From assembly GCF_015841355.1 (NCBI RefSeq), contig NZ_CP064908.1:558001-622000 (forward strand): 64,000 bases of DNA. Reading direction: 5' to 3'. This document shows, piece by piece, positions 55,942 to 64,000 of the stretch (the stretch's first letter is position 1; every line of letters begins with the position of its first letter). Origin of the DNA: Synechococcus sp. CBW1107 (GTDB lineage: Bacteria > Cyanobacteriota > Cyanobacteriia > PCC-6307 > Cyanobiaceae). The position numbers and the translations under genes are program-made. A model generated the notes under the pieces. It saw only the letters and a list, made by a program, of their open reading frames with translations. It searched no databases and was not told the origin of the DNA.

Positions 55942-56844
55942 GTGCATTCGTTGGAGTTTCTCTCCCCGGCCACGGCCCTTGCTGTGTTCGCCTCACCGGG
56001 GCCCCTGATCTTTCAGCTGGGCCCCTTTTCCCTGCGCTGGTATGGCCTGCTGATCGCCCTGGCGGTGCTGATCGGTCTGCTGCTGGCCACCCGGCTGGGG
56101 AAGGCCCGGGGCATTGACCCCGTGCTGATCGCTGACCTGCTGCCTCTGCTGGTGCTGGCTGCCGTGCTGGGCGCCCGCCTCTACTACGTCCTGCTGGAGT
56201 GGCGCCAGTATCAGCTCAACTGGCTGGAGGCCCTGGCCATCTGGCGTGGCGGCATCGCCATCCATGGAGCCCTGATCGGCGGCACCCTGGCGGTGATCGC
56301 CTACTGCCGCTGGCGCAAGCTGGCGTTCTGGAACCTGCTCGATGTGCTGGTCCCGTCCGTAGCCCTGGGCCAGGCGATCGGGCGCTGGGGCAATTTCTTC
56401 AATTCGGAAGCGTTCGGTCTGCCCACCGACCTGCCCTGGAAGCTCTATATCCCAACCCTCAACAGGCCTGCACCGTTCCTCGATCAGCAGTACTTCCACC
56501 CCACGTTCCTCTACGAATCTCTCTGGAATCTCGCTGTGGTGGCCCTGTTGCTGCTGCTGTTCCGCGCAGGTCTCAAGGGACGCATCCCCTTGCCGGCCGG
56601 GGCCCTGAGCTGCGTCTATCTGGTGAGCTACAGCCTGGGCAGAGTCTGGATCGAAGGGCTGCGCACCGACCCCCTCTGCCTGTTCTCCTCACCGCCCTTC
56701 TGTGAAGGAGGCCTGCGCATGGCCCAGCTGATGAGCCTGCTGCTGATCGCCCTCGGCAGCTTCGGCCTCTGGTGGATCTACGGCCGGCATCGCTCCCTCC
56801 CCGATCCCGGCGGTGCTCCCGCCCAGCCGAGGACCCCCTCTTGA
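55942..56844 (+). CDS. lgt: Prolipoprotein diacylglyceryl transferase
   Basis: A 300-residue seven-helix membrane enzyme that adds diacylglycerol to the lipobox Cys of prelipoproteins. '[16 protein letters not shown]' and the signature '[14 protein letters not shown]' are present. The start is GTG at 55942. It modifies proteins such as the ABC binding lipoprotein in this window. Its stop overlaps cobM (TTGA). Confidence 0.95.
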   Translation: MHSLEFLSPATALAVFASPGPLIFQLGPFSLRWYGLLIALAVLIGLLLATRLGKARGIDPVLIADLLPLLVLAAVLGARLYYVLLEWRQYQLNWLEALAIWRGGIAIHGALIGGTLAVIAYCRWRKLAFWNLLDVLVPSVALGQAIGRWGNFFNSEAFGLPTDLPWKLYIPTLNRPAPFLDQQYFHPTFLYESLWNLAVVALLLLLFRAGLKGRIPLPAGALSCVYLVSYSLGRVWIEGLRTDPLCLFSSPPFCEGGLRMAQLMSLLLIALGSFGLWWIYGRHRSLPDPGGAPAQPRTPS

Positions 56845-57695
56845 TCGCAACCTCGACTCCCGTGCCTGGAGCTGCCAGACCTGTGCAGATCGTGGGTGCA
56901 GGCCCGGGCGCCATCGATCTGATGACCGTGCGGGCCACCCGTGCCGTCGAAGCCGCCGACGTTCTGGTCTGGACCGATTCCCTGGTGTCACCCCAGATCG
57001 CCGCCCTGGCCCCGCAGCACTGCGAACGGATCCGCACCAGCATGCTCACCCTGGAAGAAGTGATGGAGCTGGTGGTCGAGCGGGCAAGGACGGGATTGCG
57101 GGTGGTGCGCCTGCACGATGGGGACCCCTGCCTCTACGGAGCCCTTGCGGAGCAGATCTGCCGTCTGGCCGACGCTGGTCTGGAGGTGGACGTGGTTCCG
57201 GGCCTGAGTGCTTACCAGGCCACCGCCGCGGCCCTCAAGGCTGAGCTCACCATCCCGGGTCTGGTCCAGACCATCGTGCTCAGTCGTGCCGGCGGACGCA
57301 CGGGAGTGCCGGAGCGGGAGTCGCTGGCGCATCTGGCGTCCCTGCGGGCCTCCCTCTGCCTGTACCTGAGCGCCCGCCATGTGGAATCGGTGCAGCAGGA
57401 GTTGCTGGAGCACTACACCCCCGACACACCCGTGGCCATCGGCTACCGCGTGAGCTGGCCGGACCAGTGGCTGCAGGTGGTCCCCCTGGAGCAGATGGCG
57501 GCCGTGAGCCGGGAACGACAGCTGATCCGCACCACCCTCTACGTGGTGAGCCCAGCGCTGGCCGCTCCCGCTCAGGCCCGCTCCAGGCTGTATTCCGCCA
57601 GCCATGATCACCTGTTCCGGGCCGACACCGCGGCGGCAAACGCTTCAGGCACGGCAGAGACTGAAGCGGTGCAGGCAGGGGGCTCAGGGAGCTGA
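56841..57695 (+). CDS. cobM: Precorrin-4 C11-methyltransferase
   Basis: A 284-residue SAM-dependent tetrapyrrole methylase in corrin synthesis. '[18 protein letters not shown]' and '[13 protein letters not shown]' open the fold, '[12 protein letters not shown]' and '[20 protein letters not shown]' are the CobM region. The start is TTG at 56841, overlapping the lgt stop; a later GTG at 56862 is possible. It makes pseudocobalamin, the cofactor form in these organisms, only inferred. Confidence 0.92.
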   Translation: MIATSTPVPGAARPVQIVGAGPGAIDLMTVRATRAVEAADVLVWTDSLVSPQIAALAPQHCERIRTSMLTLEEVMELVVERARTGLRVVRLHDGDPCLYGALAEQICRLADAGLEVDVVPGLSAYQATAAALKAELTIPGLVQTIVLSRAGGRTGVPERESLAHLASLRASLCLYLSARHVESVQQELLEHYTPDTPVAIGYRVSWPDQWLQVVPLEQMAAVSRERQLIRTTLYVVSPALAAPAQARSRLYSASHDHLFRADTAAANASGTAETEAVQAGGSGS

Positions 57696-57707
57696 ACCCC
57701 GGTGTTT

Positions 57708-57713
57708 TAGGAT
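57708..57713 (+). promoter_or_regulatory. Predicted -10 box of tRNA-Val
   Basis: TAGGAT, a 4/6 match, 11 bp upstream of the mature 5' end. No -35 is obvious, and read-through from cobM, 28 bp away, is also possible. Confidence 0.35.
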
Positions 57714-57723
57714 CAACAGGTGC

Positions 57724-57795
<72 letters not shown>

Positions 57796-57835
57796 TTCTC
57801 CTGTTCAGGCCGGAGCTTCGACCGACTGCCCGGGA

Positions 57836-58255
57836 TCAGGCCGCCACAGGGCTGCAGACCAGCTCGGCATGCAGGATGTCCATCACTTCAAGAATCCGGG
57901 TTGATTCACTCGGCTCGATCTCCAGCTGAGCCGCAAGATCAGCAAGGATCTGCTGTTCCTGAGCCACCAATGGCCCGTCGGAGCGCATGATCTCAGCCGC
58001 CACGGCAAAGGCCGTGCGACGCTCGTGGGGATCCAGCTGCAGCGCGGCTCGGGCCATCAGGATCGGGGCCCCATCGCTGCGGAGATCAGCCAGCAGCCGA
58101 TCGAACAGCTGAATCATCGCCGCATCGCCCATCTGATTGAAGGGCACTCGATAGTCGAGCGAATGGCGCAGGGCCCGGGAACCGGCTCGGGTGAGCACCC
58201 CATCCCAGGACACGGCGGCAAGGGCCACGGCCACGAAGGCAGTCGGAGAGTCCAT
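57836..58255 (-). CDS. TerB-like protein
   Basis: A 139-residue all-helical protein of the TerB/DjlA-N family. 'RRTAFAVAAEIMRSDGPLV' and 'EQQILADLAAQLEIEPSES' carry the acidic, metal-binding pattern typical of TerB. Such proteins are linked to tellurite or stress response but have no known enzyme activity. Start ATG at 58255. It is preceded on the same strand by the exopolyphosphatase, 68 bp apart. Confidence 0.82.
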   Translation of the reverse strand: MDSPTAFVAVALAAVSWDGVLTRAGSRALRHSLDYRVPFNQMGDAAMIQLFDRLLADLRSDGAPILMARAALQLDPHERRTAFAVAAEIMRSDGPLVAQEQQILADLAAQLEIEPSESTRILEVMDILHAELVCSPVAA

Positions 58256-58323
58256 GGAACTGGCAGCAGGGATGTCCTGCCTCTGTCATGGCGACAGCAG
58301 GGCCGGTCCTGCGGTCGTCGTCG

Positions 58324-59952
58324 CTACCGGCTGTCGGATTCCACCAGCAACTTCACGCCAGTGGCCTCCGCCAGGGGCTCGGCGCATGCGTGCAGGCTCC
58401 AGCGCTCCAGGCTCAGATCCAGTCCCGAAGCCGGCTCGAGCCCGATGCTCAGCTCACTGGTGCTGCAGGAGATGCGCAGGCCTGCCACCGCCGGTGTGGG
58501 TCGTCGATCGAGGGAAGCGGCGAGCCGCAGGAGCATCGCCATCGCGTTGACGGCGCGCCTCTGCTCACGGCCCGGCAGCAGCAGCCAGGCCTCGTGACGC
58601 TTCTTGGGGAGACTGCGGCGGTGGTAGCGGGCAATGGCCGCCACCATCAGTTGCTCGGTTTCGGAGTAGCCGAGCAGGTCGCCATGGCGGATCAGGTACC
58701 AGCTGTGTTTGTGATAGGCGCCGATGTTGATGTGCTGGCCTGAGCCATGCAGCATCGCCGCGGCCCAGAGCAGCTGCCGCCCTTCCCCCTCGTCGTGATG
58801 CAGCACCCCTCGGCAGCGGTCGTAGAGGCTGAGGGCATGCTGAGCCACCCGATCGGCACGCGTCTGGTCGACGCCGTAGCGCTGGGCCAGTTGAAGCACC
58901 GTGCGCCTGCGGATGCCGCTCTGGTACGCGAAGCGGTCGACGATCAGGTCGTGGCGGAGCATCCAGTCGACGATCAGGCCTTCGCGCAGGGCCCGCTCAC
59001 TGATCACCATCTCCGCCGTCTGCAGCATCGCCATCGCCTGCTGAAGCACCAGCGCCCCCGGCACGATGATCTCGGCGCGGCGCTCATTGATCGCGGGCAG
59101 GGAGCGCCGCTGCTCCGGGGTCAGAGTCGTCAGCCGGTTCACCTGCTGATCGATCTGTTCCCGGCTCATGCGGAATCCCTGCAGACGCAGGGGGGTGCGC
59201 TCCTGCTCGGCGGCCACCAGGGCCGCCAGGGCCGTGGCGGTGCCGCTGGTGCCCACCATCACCGGTACTTCCCCCGGCCGCAGCTGGCGCTTCACCCGCT
59301 CCACGGCCGGCTCCAGCGACCCCTGGATGAATGCCCGCAGGAAGGTGAGCCGGGCCGGAGGCATCGGGTCCTCGTGGATGAAATCCCTCTGCAGACGTAC
59401 CGCCCCGATCCGGGTGCTGGTGAGTTCACGGGCATCGGACCCGTCGGCCAGGATCAGTTCGGTGGAGCCACCACCGATGTCGAGGATCAGGTGGGGGGTG
59501 TCACCGAAGGCCATGCCCGAGAGCACCCCGAGATAGATGAGGCGGGCCTCTTCCTGGCCGCTGACCAGATCCACCTCCAGATCCAGCTGCTCCTGCACCG
59601 CCTGCACGAACAGGCGGCCATTGGGTGCCTCCCGCACCGCGCTGGTGGCGGCCGTGAGGATCTGCTCCACCCCATGGCTCTCGGCCAGCTGACGGCAGTG
59701 GCGCAGGGCGATGAAGGCGCGCTCGATGGCCTCGGGGGTGAGGTCCCCCGTCTCGGGATCCCGCTCCCCCAGCCTGGTGGTCGACTTCTCCGCCAGGACC
59801 AGGCGGAAGCTGCGCAAGTGCGGGTCCACCGCCGCGATCAGCAGGTGGATGGAGTTGGTGCCGATGTCGATGGCGGCCACATGCCGGAGCCCGTCACCGG
59901 CGGCCTGGCTGGCGGGAGCGGCCACCGTGGCGGCGGGGTCGGGAGGGACCAT
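58324..59952 (-). CDS. ppx: Exopolyphosphatase / guanosine pentaphosphatase
   Basis: A 542-residue Ppx/GppA-family protein of the ASKHA fold. 'VAAIDIGTNSIHLLIAAV' near 35, 'TSAVREAPNG', and 'LILDIGGGSTELI' are the phosphate-binding loops, followed by an HD-like helical C-terminal domain ('MLHGSGQHINIGAYHKHS'). It hydrolyses polyphosphate or pppGpp. I use the ATG at 59952; the frame is open far upstream through the ubiA region but that is not coding. Divergent from ubiA, 111 bp apart. Confidence 0.94.
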   Translation of the reverse strand: MVPPDPAATVAAPASQAAGDGLRHVAAIDIGTNSIHLLIAAVDPHLRSFRLVLAEKSTTRLGERDPETGDLTPEAIERAFIALRHCRQLAESHGVEQILTAATSAVREAPNGRLFVQAVQEQLDLEVDLVSGQEEARLIYLGVLSGMAFGDTPHLILDIGGGSTELILADGSDARELTSTRIGAVRLQRDFIHEDPMPPARLTFLRAFIQGSLEPAVERVKRQLRPGEVPVMVGTSGTATALAALVAAEQERTPLRLQGFRMSREQIDQQVNRLTTLTPEQRRSLPAINERRAEIIVPGALVLQQAMAMLQTAEMVISERALREGLIVDWMLRHDLIVDRFAYQSGIRRRTVLQLAQRYGVDQTRADRVAQHALSLYDRCRGVLHHDEGEGRQLLWAAAMLHGSGQHINIGAYHKHSWYLIRHGDLLGYSETEQLMVAAIARYHRRSLPKKRHEAWLLLPGREQRRAVNAMAMLLRLAASLDRRPTPAVAGLRISCSTSELSIGLEPASGLDLSLERWSLHACAEPLAEATGVKLLVESDSR

Positions 59953-60063
59953 CGGGCGACCAGCCGGCACTGACCGCGTCACTTTGCCACCGAAGCGCAC
60001 AACCGCTCGCCACGGGCCACAGCCCCAGGCCGCCCCTGGCTCAGAGGGCCGTAACCTGCGCCG

Positions 60064-60945
60064 ATGAACATCCGCGCCTCCCTGCGGGGTTGGTTCGAGC
60101 TGCTGCGCTGGCACAAGCCCAGCGGACGTCTGATCCTGCTGATCCCGGCCGGCTGGGCCCTCTGGCTCACCCCCCAGGCCCCACCATCCCCCTCCCTGGT
60201 GGGCCTGATCGTGGCCGGGGGTCTGGCCGTGAGCGGAGCCGGCTGCGTGGCCAATGACCTCTGGGACCGGCGCATCGATCGCCTGGTGGAGCGCACCCGC
60301 ACCCGCCCGATGGCCAGTGGCCGGGTGGGAGTGGTCGAGGCGGTGGTCCTGCTGATGGGCTGCCTGCTGGTCGCTCTGGCGGTGGTGCTGGCTCTGCCGA
60401 CTGCCGGCCGAGGTCTCTGCCTGGCCCTGGCGGCGGCCACCCTGCCACCGGTGCTGCTCTACCCCTCGGCCAAGCGCTGGTTCGCCTATCCCCAGCTGGT
60501 GCTGGCCTTCTGCTGGGGGTTCGCGGTGCTGATCCCCTGGGCAGCGGCCACGGCCGGCCTGGAAGGAGGCTGGCCCCTGCCGCTCGCCTGGCTGGCCACG
60601 CTGCTGTGGACCTTCGGCTTCGACACGGTGTATGCCATGGCCGACCGGACGGATGACGCAGTCCTGGGGGTGCGCAGCAGTGCCCTCAGCCTGGGGGACA
60701 ACGCTGCCGCCGCGGTGGCCCTCAGTTATGCCGCCGCCGCCCTGCTGCTGGCGGTGGCGGCCACCGCTGCCGGGGTGAGCTGGATCTTCTGGCCCCTGTG
60801 GAGCGTGGCGGCGGCGGGCATGCAGCGGGAAGCCTGGCGCCTGCGGGGGCAGCCGCCGCGCTCCCGCTACGGGGAGCACTTCAGCCGCCAGGTGCAGCTT
60901 GGCTCCCTGCTGCTCCTGGCCCTGGTACTGGGGCGCGGGGCATGA
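60064..60945 (+). CDS. ubiA: 4-hydroxybenzoate polyprenyltransferase
   Basis: A 293-residue integral membrane prenyltransferase that attaches the solanesyl chain to 4-hydroxybenzoate for plastoquinone. The Mg/diphosphate motifs are 'NDLWDRRIDR' (Asn64, Asp65, Asp68, Asp72) and 'MADRTDD' near 195-201. 'TRPMASGRVGV' follows the first motif as usual. Start ATG at 60064. Its stop overlaps the ldcA ATG. Confidence 0.94.
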   Translation: MNIRASLRGWFELLRWHKPSGRLILLIPAGWALWLTPQAPPSPSLVGLIVAGGLAVSGAGCVANDLWDRRIDRLVERTRTRPMASGRVGVVEAVVLLMGCLLVALAVVLALPTAGRGLCLALAAATLPPVLLYPSAKRWFAYPQLVLAFCWGFAVLIPWAAATAGLEGGWPLPLAWLATLLWTFGFDTVYAMADRTDDAVLGVRSSALSLGDNAAAAVALSYAAAALLLAVAATAAGVSWIFWPLWSVAAAGMQREAWRLRGQPPRSRYGEHFSRQVQLGSLLLLALVLGRGA

Positions 60946-61871
60946 GCGTCTGGTTGCCAGCCCCCCTGCGGCCGGGGGACCGGGTGAGGCTGGTGGCAGC
61001 CAGCTCCGCTCTGGCGGAGCGCCAGCGGCTGGAGGCGGGCATCGCCGTGCTGGAGGGCTGGGGACTGAACGTGGAGCTCCCCTTCACTCCTGAGCGGCGC
61101 TGGGGTTACCTGGCGGGGCGGGATCATGAACGGCTGGCCGACCTGCTGCCGGGTGGAGAGGCCGGCACCGGCGAACGGACCGCTCCAGTCGAGCCGGCCG
61201 GGCTGCTGGCCTGCGTACGCGGCGGCTGGGGTGCAGCACGCCTGCTGGAGCAGCCGCTGCCCCTGCCTGAGGGCTGGCTGCTGGGGTTCTCCGACGTGAC
61301 CTCCCTGCTGCTGGCCCAGCAGGCCCGTGGCCTGCGGGGAGCGGTCCATGGCCCGATGGTCACCACCCTGGCGGCCGAGCCGCCCTGGAGCCAGGAGCGG
61401 CTGCGCCGGCTGCTCTTCGGCGAAGCCCCGGGGGCGCTGCAGGGAATCCCATGGCGGGGCGGGCAGGCCGAAGGTCCGCTGCTGGTGGCCAATCTCACCG
61501 TGGCCACCCATCTGCTGGGAACGAAGCACCTGCCCGATCTCCGGGGGGCAGTGCTGATCCTGGAAGACGTGGGCGAAGCCCCGTACCGGATCGAGCGCAT
61601 GCTCACCCATTGGCGCCTCTGTGGCGCGCTGCAGCAGCTGGCCGGGATCGGCTTCGGCAGCTTCCAGGGCTGTGAGGAACCCGACGAAGCCCTGGTCTCG
61701 GCAGGTGAACGCTTCAGCCTCGAGCATGTGCTGCGCGAACGCACCGCCGACCTCGGCATCCCCGTCCTCGCGGGGCTGCCCGTGGGCCATGATCCCGGCA
61801 ACGGCGCCCTGCCCCTGGGGGTGCCCTGCCGCCTGGATGGGGAATGCGGCGAGTTGAACCTGCTGCTCTAG
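60942..61871 (+). CDS. ldcA: LD-carboxypeptidase (muramoyltetrapeptide carboxypeptidase)
   Basis: A 309-residue S66 peptidase that trims the terminal D-Ala from muropeptide tetrapeptides in wall recycling. '[16 protein letters not shown]' begins it. The catalytic Ser117 is in '[12 protein letters not shown]', Glu in '[15 protein letters not shown]', and His in '[10 protein letters not shown]'. '[12 protein letters not shown]' is the family Gly-rich loop. ATG at 60942 overlaps the ubiA stop. Confidence 0.93.
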   Translation: MSVWLPAPLRPGDRVRLVAASSALAERQRLEAGIAVLEGWGLNVELPFTPERRWGYLAGRDHERLADLLPGGEAGTGERTAPVEPAGLLACVRGGWGAARLLEQPLPLPEGWLLGFSDVTSLLLAQQARGLRGAVHGPMVTTLAAEPPWSQERLRRLLFGEAPGALQGIPWRGGQAEGPLLVANLTVATHLLGTKHLPDLRGAVLILEDVGEAPYRIERMLTHWRLCGALQQLAGIGFGSFQGCEEPDEALVSAGERFSLEHVLRERTADLGIPVLAGLPVGHDPGNGALPLGVPCRLDGECGELNLLL

Positions 61872-62557
61872 GAACCACCGCCGCGGGCAGCCAGCACCGC
61901 CTCGGCGATGGTGAGATCAAACGGGGTGGTGAGCTTGATGTTTGAGGCTGAGGCCTCGATCACCCGCACCGGCCAGCCCAGACGCTCGAACAGCGAGGCG
62001 TCGTCGGTGACACTCCAACCCTCGGCCGCTGCCGTGGCATGGCCGCGGCGCAGCTGGGCCAGAGGGAAGCCCTGCGGAGTCTGGGCCGCCCAGAGCACCT
62101 GGCGGTCGGGGGTGTCCTCGATGGTGCCGTCGGCCGCCACCCGCTTGATCGTGTCCGACACCGGCACCGCGGCGATCACGGCCTCCCCCCGGGCGGCCGC
62201 GGCGGCGCAGCGGCTGATCAGATCCGGCTCCACGAGGCAGCGGGCTCCGTCGTGGATGAGAAGCGCTTCAGCCTCCGGCGGCAGGGCCGCCAGGCCGAGG
62301 CGCACCGACTCCTGGCGGGTGTCACCGCCCAGGATCCAGTGCACGGGACGATCGGGCGCCGCGGCGGCCACCAGGGCCTCCACCTCCGCCTGATCCCGGC
62401 TCTGGCCCACCACCCCGATCCAGCTGATCTCCGGCGTGGCGAGGGCCGCCTCCAGGGTCCAGGCCAGGACAGGGCGCCCCGCCACAGGCAGCAGCAGCTT
62501 GTTCCGCTCGGCACCCATCCGGCGGCCACTGCCGGCGGCGGCAATCAGCAAATGCAC
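61868..62557 (-). CDS. ispD: 2-C-methyl-D-erythritol 4-phosphate cytidylyltransferase
   Basis: A 229-residue MEP-pathway enzyme making CDP-ME. '[20 protein letters not shown]' is the nucleotide loop; '[15 protein letters not shown]' and '[14 protein letters not shown]' are the family signatures, and '[14 protein letters not shown]' ends it. The GTG at 62557 gives the standard start; TTG at 62581 would add eight residues. Convergent with ldcA, overlapping by 4 bp. Confidence 0.94.
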   Translation of the reverse strand: MHLLIAAAGSGRRMGAERNKLLLPVAGRPVLAWTLEAALATPEISWIGVVGQSRDQAEVEALVAAAAPDRPVHWILGGDTRQESVRLGLAALPPEAEALLIHDGARCLVEPDLISRCAAAAARGEAVIAAVPVSDTIKRVAADGTIEDTPDRQVLWAAQTPQGFPLAQLRRGHATAAAEGWSVTDDASLFERLGWPVRVIEASASNIKLTTPFDLTIAEAVLAARGGGS

Positions 62558-62635
62558 AAGGGACTCCCTCGCAGCGGACAAACCTGACCAGATTCATACA
62601 ATCAGGCCGCCCGCCGCCTTCCAGCCACCGCTCCG

Positions 62636-63484
62636 ATGCGTGTTCTTGTACTGATCCCGGGCGGCATGGCAACTCAGCTGCAGGCCGTTCCGGCGGTGGC
62701 CGCCGTCGCCAGCCATCTCCATGCCCAGATTCAGGTGGCCTGCCCCCCCGGGGTGGCCGCGGCCTGGAGGCTGGTGCCGGCGGTGGAGAAAGTTCTCGGC
62801 TATGGCTTCGATCAGGGGGTGAGCCTGGCCGACTGGGCCAACCTGCTGGGGGGCGTTCGCGAACCCGATTTCCAGGTCTGCCTGAACCTGGGCAGTGGCT
62901 GGCCGATCGATCTGATGCTGTCCCTCGGCCACATCCCCACCCGGATCGCGACCGGGGGCTTCTCCGCCACCAGCACCGTCAGCCGCCAGCCGGGTTGGCC
63001 CAACCAGACCCTCGAGGCCTGGCTGCGCCCGATCGGCGTGCCCCTCGATGCGGCCGGCTTCCGTCTCAGCCTGCCCAAATCCGCGTTGGAGAAGGCGCTG
63101 GCCGCTGCACCGGCAGGTGATGGCCCCCTGCTTCTGCTGGCCCCTGACCCCCAGCCCACCGCGGCGGAACCTGACTGGCCGGCCCAGCGCTGGCAGGAGC
63201 TGCCGGAGGCGATCCGGGCCCGCCTGCCCCAGCTGCGCGTGCAGCAGGCCCGCGGTGATGGCAGCCCTCTGGAGCGAGCCGCCCAGGTGGCCGCCGCCGA
63301 CGTGGTGCTCAGCCGCGATCCGATCACGACCGAACTGGCCCTCCTGACCGGCACTCCCCTGGTGGCCCTGGGTCGCAGTGGCGACAGCCTGCCCTCCCGC
63401 CCTGGTGTACAAGGACTCGGTGAGGCAACGTCCCTGCACGAGCTCGATGTTGCTGACGTCCTGCAGGCCCTTGGACTGGGCTGA
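62636..63484 (+). CDS. Glycosyltransferase family 9-like protein
   Basis: A 282-residue GT-B protein resembling ADP-heptose:LPS heptosyltransferases. 'VLVLIPGGMATQLQAVPAVA' opens the first Rossmann domain, 'CLNLGSGWPIDLML' is mid-domain, and 'VAAADVVLSRDPITTELALL' with 'GTPLVALG' the usual nucleotide-sugar region. The usual 'GxSxG' loop near the active site is weak, so activity is uncertain. Start ATG at 62636. The channel gene follows at 30 bp. Confidence 0.8.
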   Translation: MRVLVLIPGGMATQLQAVPAVAAVASHLHAQIQVACPPGVAAAWRLVPAVEKVLGYGFDQGVSLADWANLLGGVREPDFQVCLNLGSGWPIDLMLSLGHIPTRIATGGFSATSTVSRQPGWPNQTLEAWLRPIGVPLDAAGFRLSLPKSALEKALAAAPAGDGPLLLLAPDPQPTAAEPDWPAQRWQELPEAIRARLPQLRVQQARGDGSPLERAAQVAAADVVLSRDPITTELALLTGTPLVALGRSGDSLPSRPGVQGLGEATSLHELDVADVLQALGLG

Positions 63485-63513
63485 GCGTCCCCTCTTCAAC
63501 CCCGGCGCCTCGG

Positions 63514-64000
63514 ATGCCTCCACCCCCCAGGCGTCGACGCCCCAGGCCTCCCTCCACCAGGATCCGGCAGCCCTGGCGATCCCCCCTGATCGCCCTGATC
63601 GCCCTGGTGAATTTTTCGGCGGCGGGCTACCGGTTCACCGAGGGCTGGGACTGGGGCGACTGCTACTGGATGGTGCTGGTGATCCTCACCACCCTGGGCT
63701 GGAGCGACGGCACCACCCAGCCCCTCTCCGGGGCCGGCCGTGTGGTCACCACCCTCTCGATCGCGGGGGGGTTGGTGGTGGTCCAGATGACCATCCAGGG
63801 GCTGCTCGGGCTCACCGATTCCGGCTACTTCCGCCGGATGCGCGAACTCCGCTTCCGCCGCTGGCTTCTCACGATGCATGATCACGTGATTCTCTGCGGC
63901 TATGGCCGGATCGGCCGGGAGATCGCCGACCAGATCACCGCCGAGGGGGTGCCGCTGCTGGTGGTCGAGATGGACCAGGGCCGCAAGGAAGCTGCGGAGG
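63514..64000 (+). CDS. Potassium-channel-like RCK (TrkA-N) protein, 5' part
   Basis: The first 162 codons, running off the window. A basic Pro/Arg-rich tail (1-23) leads to helix 1 ('LIALIALVNFSAAG'), a pore region 'MVLVILTTLGWSDGTTQPLS', helix 2 ('VVTTLSIAGGLVVVQMTIQG') and an RCK/TrkA-N Rossmann domain ('HVILCGYGRIGREIADQI'). The overall plan is a two-helix K+ channel. The filter reads TTLGWSDG where T(V/I)GYG(D/E) is usual, so selectivity is uncertain. Start ATG at 63514. Confidence 0.85.
   Translation, partial: MPPPPRRRRPRPPSTRIRQPWRSPLIALIALVNFSAAGYRFTEGWDWGDCYWMVLVILTTLGWSDGTTQPLSGAGRVVTTLSIAGGLVVVQMTIQGLLGLTDSGYFRRMRELRFRRWLLTMHDHVILCGYGRIGREIADQITAEGVPLLVVEMDQGRKEAAE

Noticed and set aside
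59953-60879. Upstream extension of the ppx frame by about 300 codons
   Set aside because: The extension is antisense to ubiA and Gln/Gly/Pro-rich; Ppx homology starts just after the ATG at 59952.

Overview
The window is chromosomal DNA of a high-GC unicellular cyanobacterium of the alpha-picocyanobacterial type (Cyanobium/Synechococcus-like). The assignment rests on gene content: photosystem I psaF-psaJ, cytochrome b6f petC-petA and petG, cytochrome c-M, magnesium chelatase chlI, a plant-type lycopene cyclase, a high-light-inducible protein, SbtA/SbtB bicarbonate uptake, a CAAD-domain protein, GuaB3, and the sRNA Yfr1 between guaB3 and trxA. Genes are dense and many are joined by 1-8 base start/stop overlaps (ATGA, GTGA, TTGA). 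I see no insertion sequence, prophage, CRISPR array or rRNA. It looks like core genome with one decayed gene.

Layout. 0-6 kb: the 3' end of ispG, a C-terminal processing protease, a 60-residue membrane protein behind a strong hairpin, and mfd. 6-11 kb: a predicted membrane-anchored HExxH protein, an uncharacterised proline-linker protein, a TerC-family membrane protein, a DUF6464 protein, and the operon sbtA-sbtB-UPF0016. 11-18 kb: leuA translationally coupled to a lone sugar-type ABC permease, a NYN-domain protein, a GH57 glucan branching enzyme, an acyltransferase pseudogene and a UspA protein. 17.5-24 kb: gyrA-crtL, a DUF39 homocysteine-biosynthesis protein, the CAAD protein. 23.5-27.5 kb: guaB3, Yfr1, trxA, a LOG-family protein, hisH, rsmD, then petG on the other strand. 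27.6-36.3 kb: a long plus-strand run cytM, a SPOUT methyltransferase, a beta-lactamase-fold hydrolase, DUF3370, chlI, ruvC, 5-formyl-THF cyclo-ligase, a 90-residue unknown, an exported protein, sufE and hom.

36.5-49.7 kb: a peptide-type ABC binding protein and permease without partner genes, an alpha/beta hydrolase whose start overlaps that of a divergent MFS transporter, the proteasome-like peptidase Anbu, ychF, an HlyD-type adaptor, wecB, pilT, a Hlip and tsaD. 49.8-57.8 kb: psaF-psaJ with a textbook terminator, gmk, an NFACT/RqcH protein overlapping tatC, a DUF3067 protein, petC-petA, lgt-cobM and tRNA-Val(CAC). 57.8-64 kb: a TerB-like protein, exopolyphosphatase, ubiA-ldcA, ispD, a GT9-like protein and the start of a K+-channel-like RCK protein with an unusual pore sequence.

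How the genes fit together. Several groups serve photosynthesis: isoprenoids (ispG, ispD, crtL, ubiA), tetrapyrroles (chlI, cobM), b6f (petC, petA, petG, and TatC, which exports the Tat-signalled Rieske protein) and PSI (psaF, psaJ). Inorganic carbon uptake (sbtAB) lies beside two membrane proteins of families linked to manganese handling. No wholly new multi-gene system is evident. The most checkable curiosities are the membrane HExxH protein, the partnerless Anbu, the non-canonical channel filter, the translationally coupled gene chain around chlI, and the acyltransferase pseudogene.
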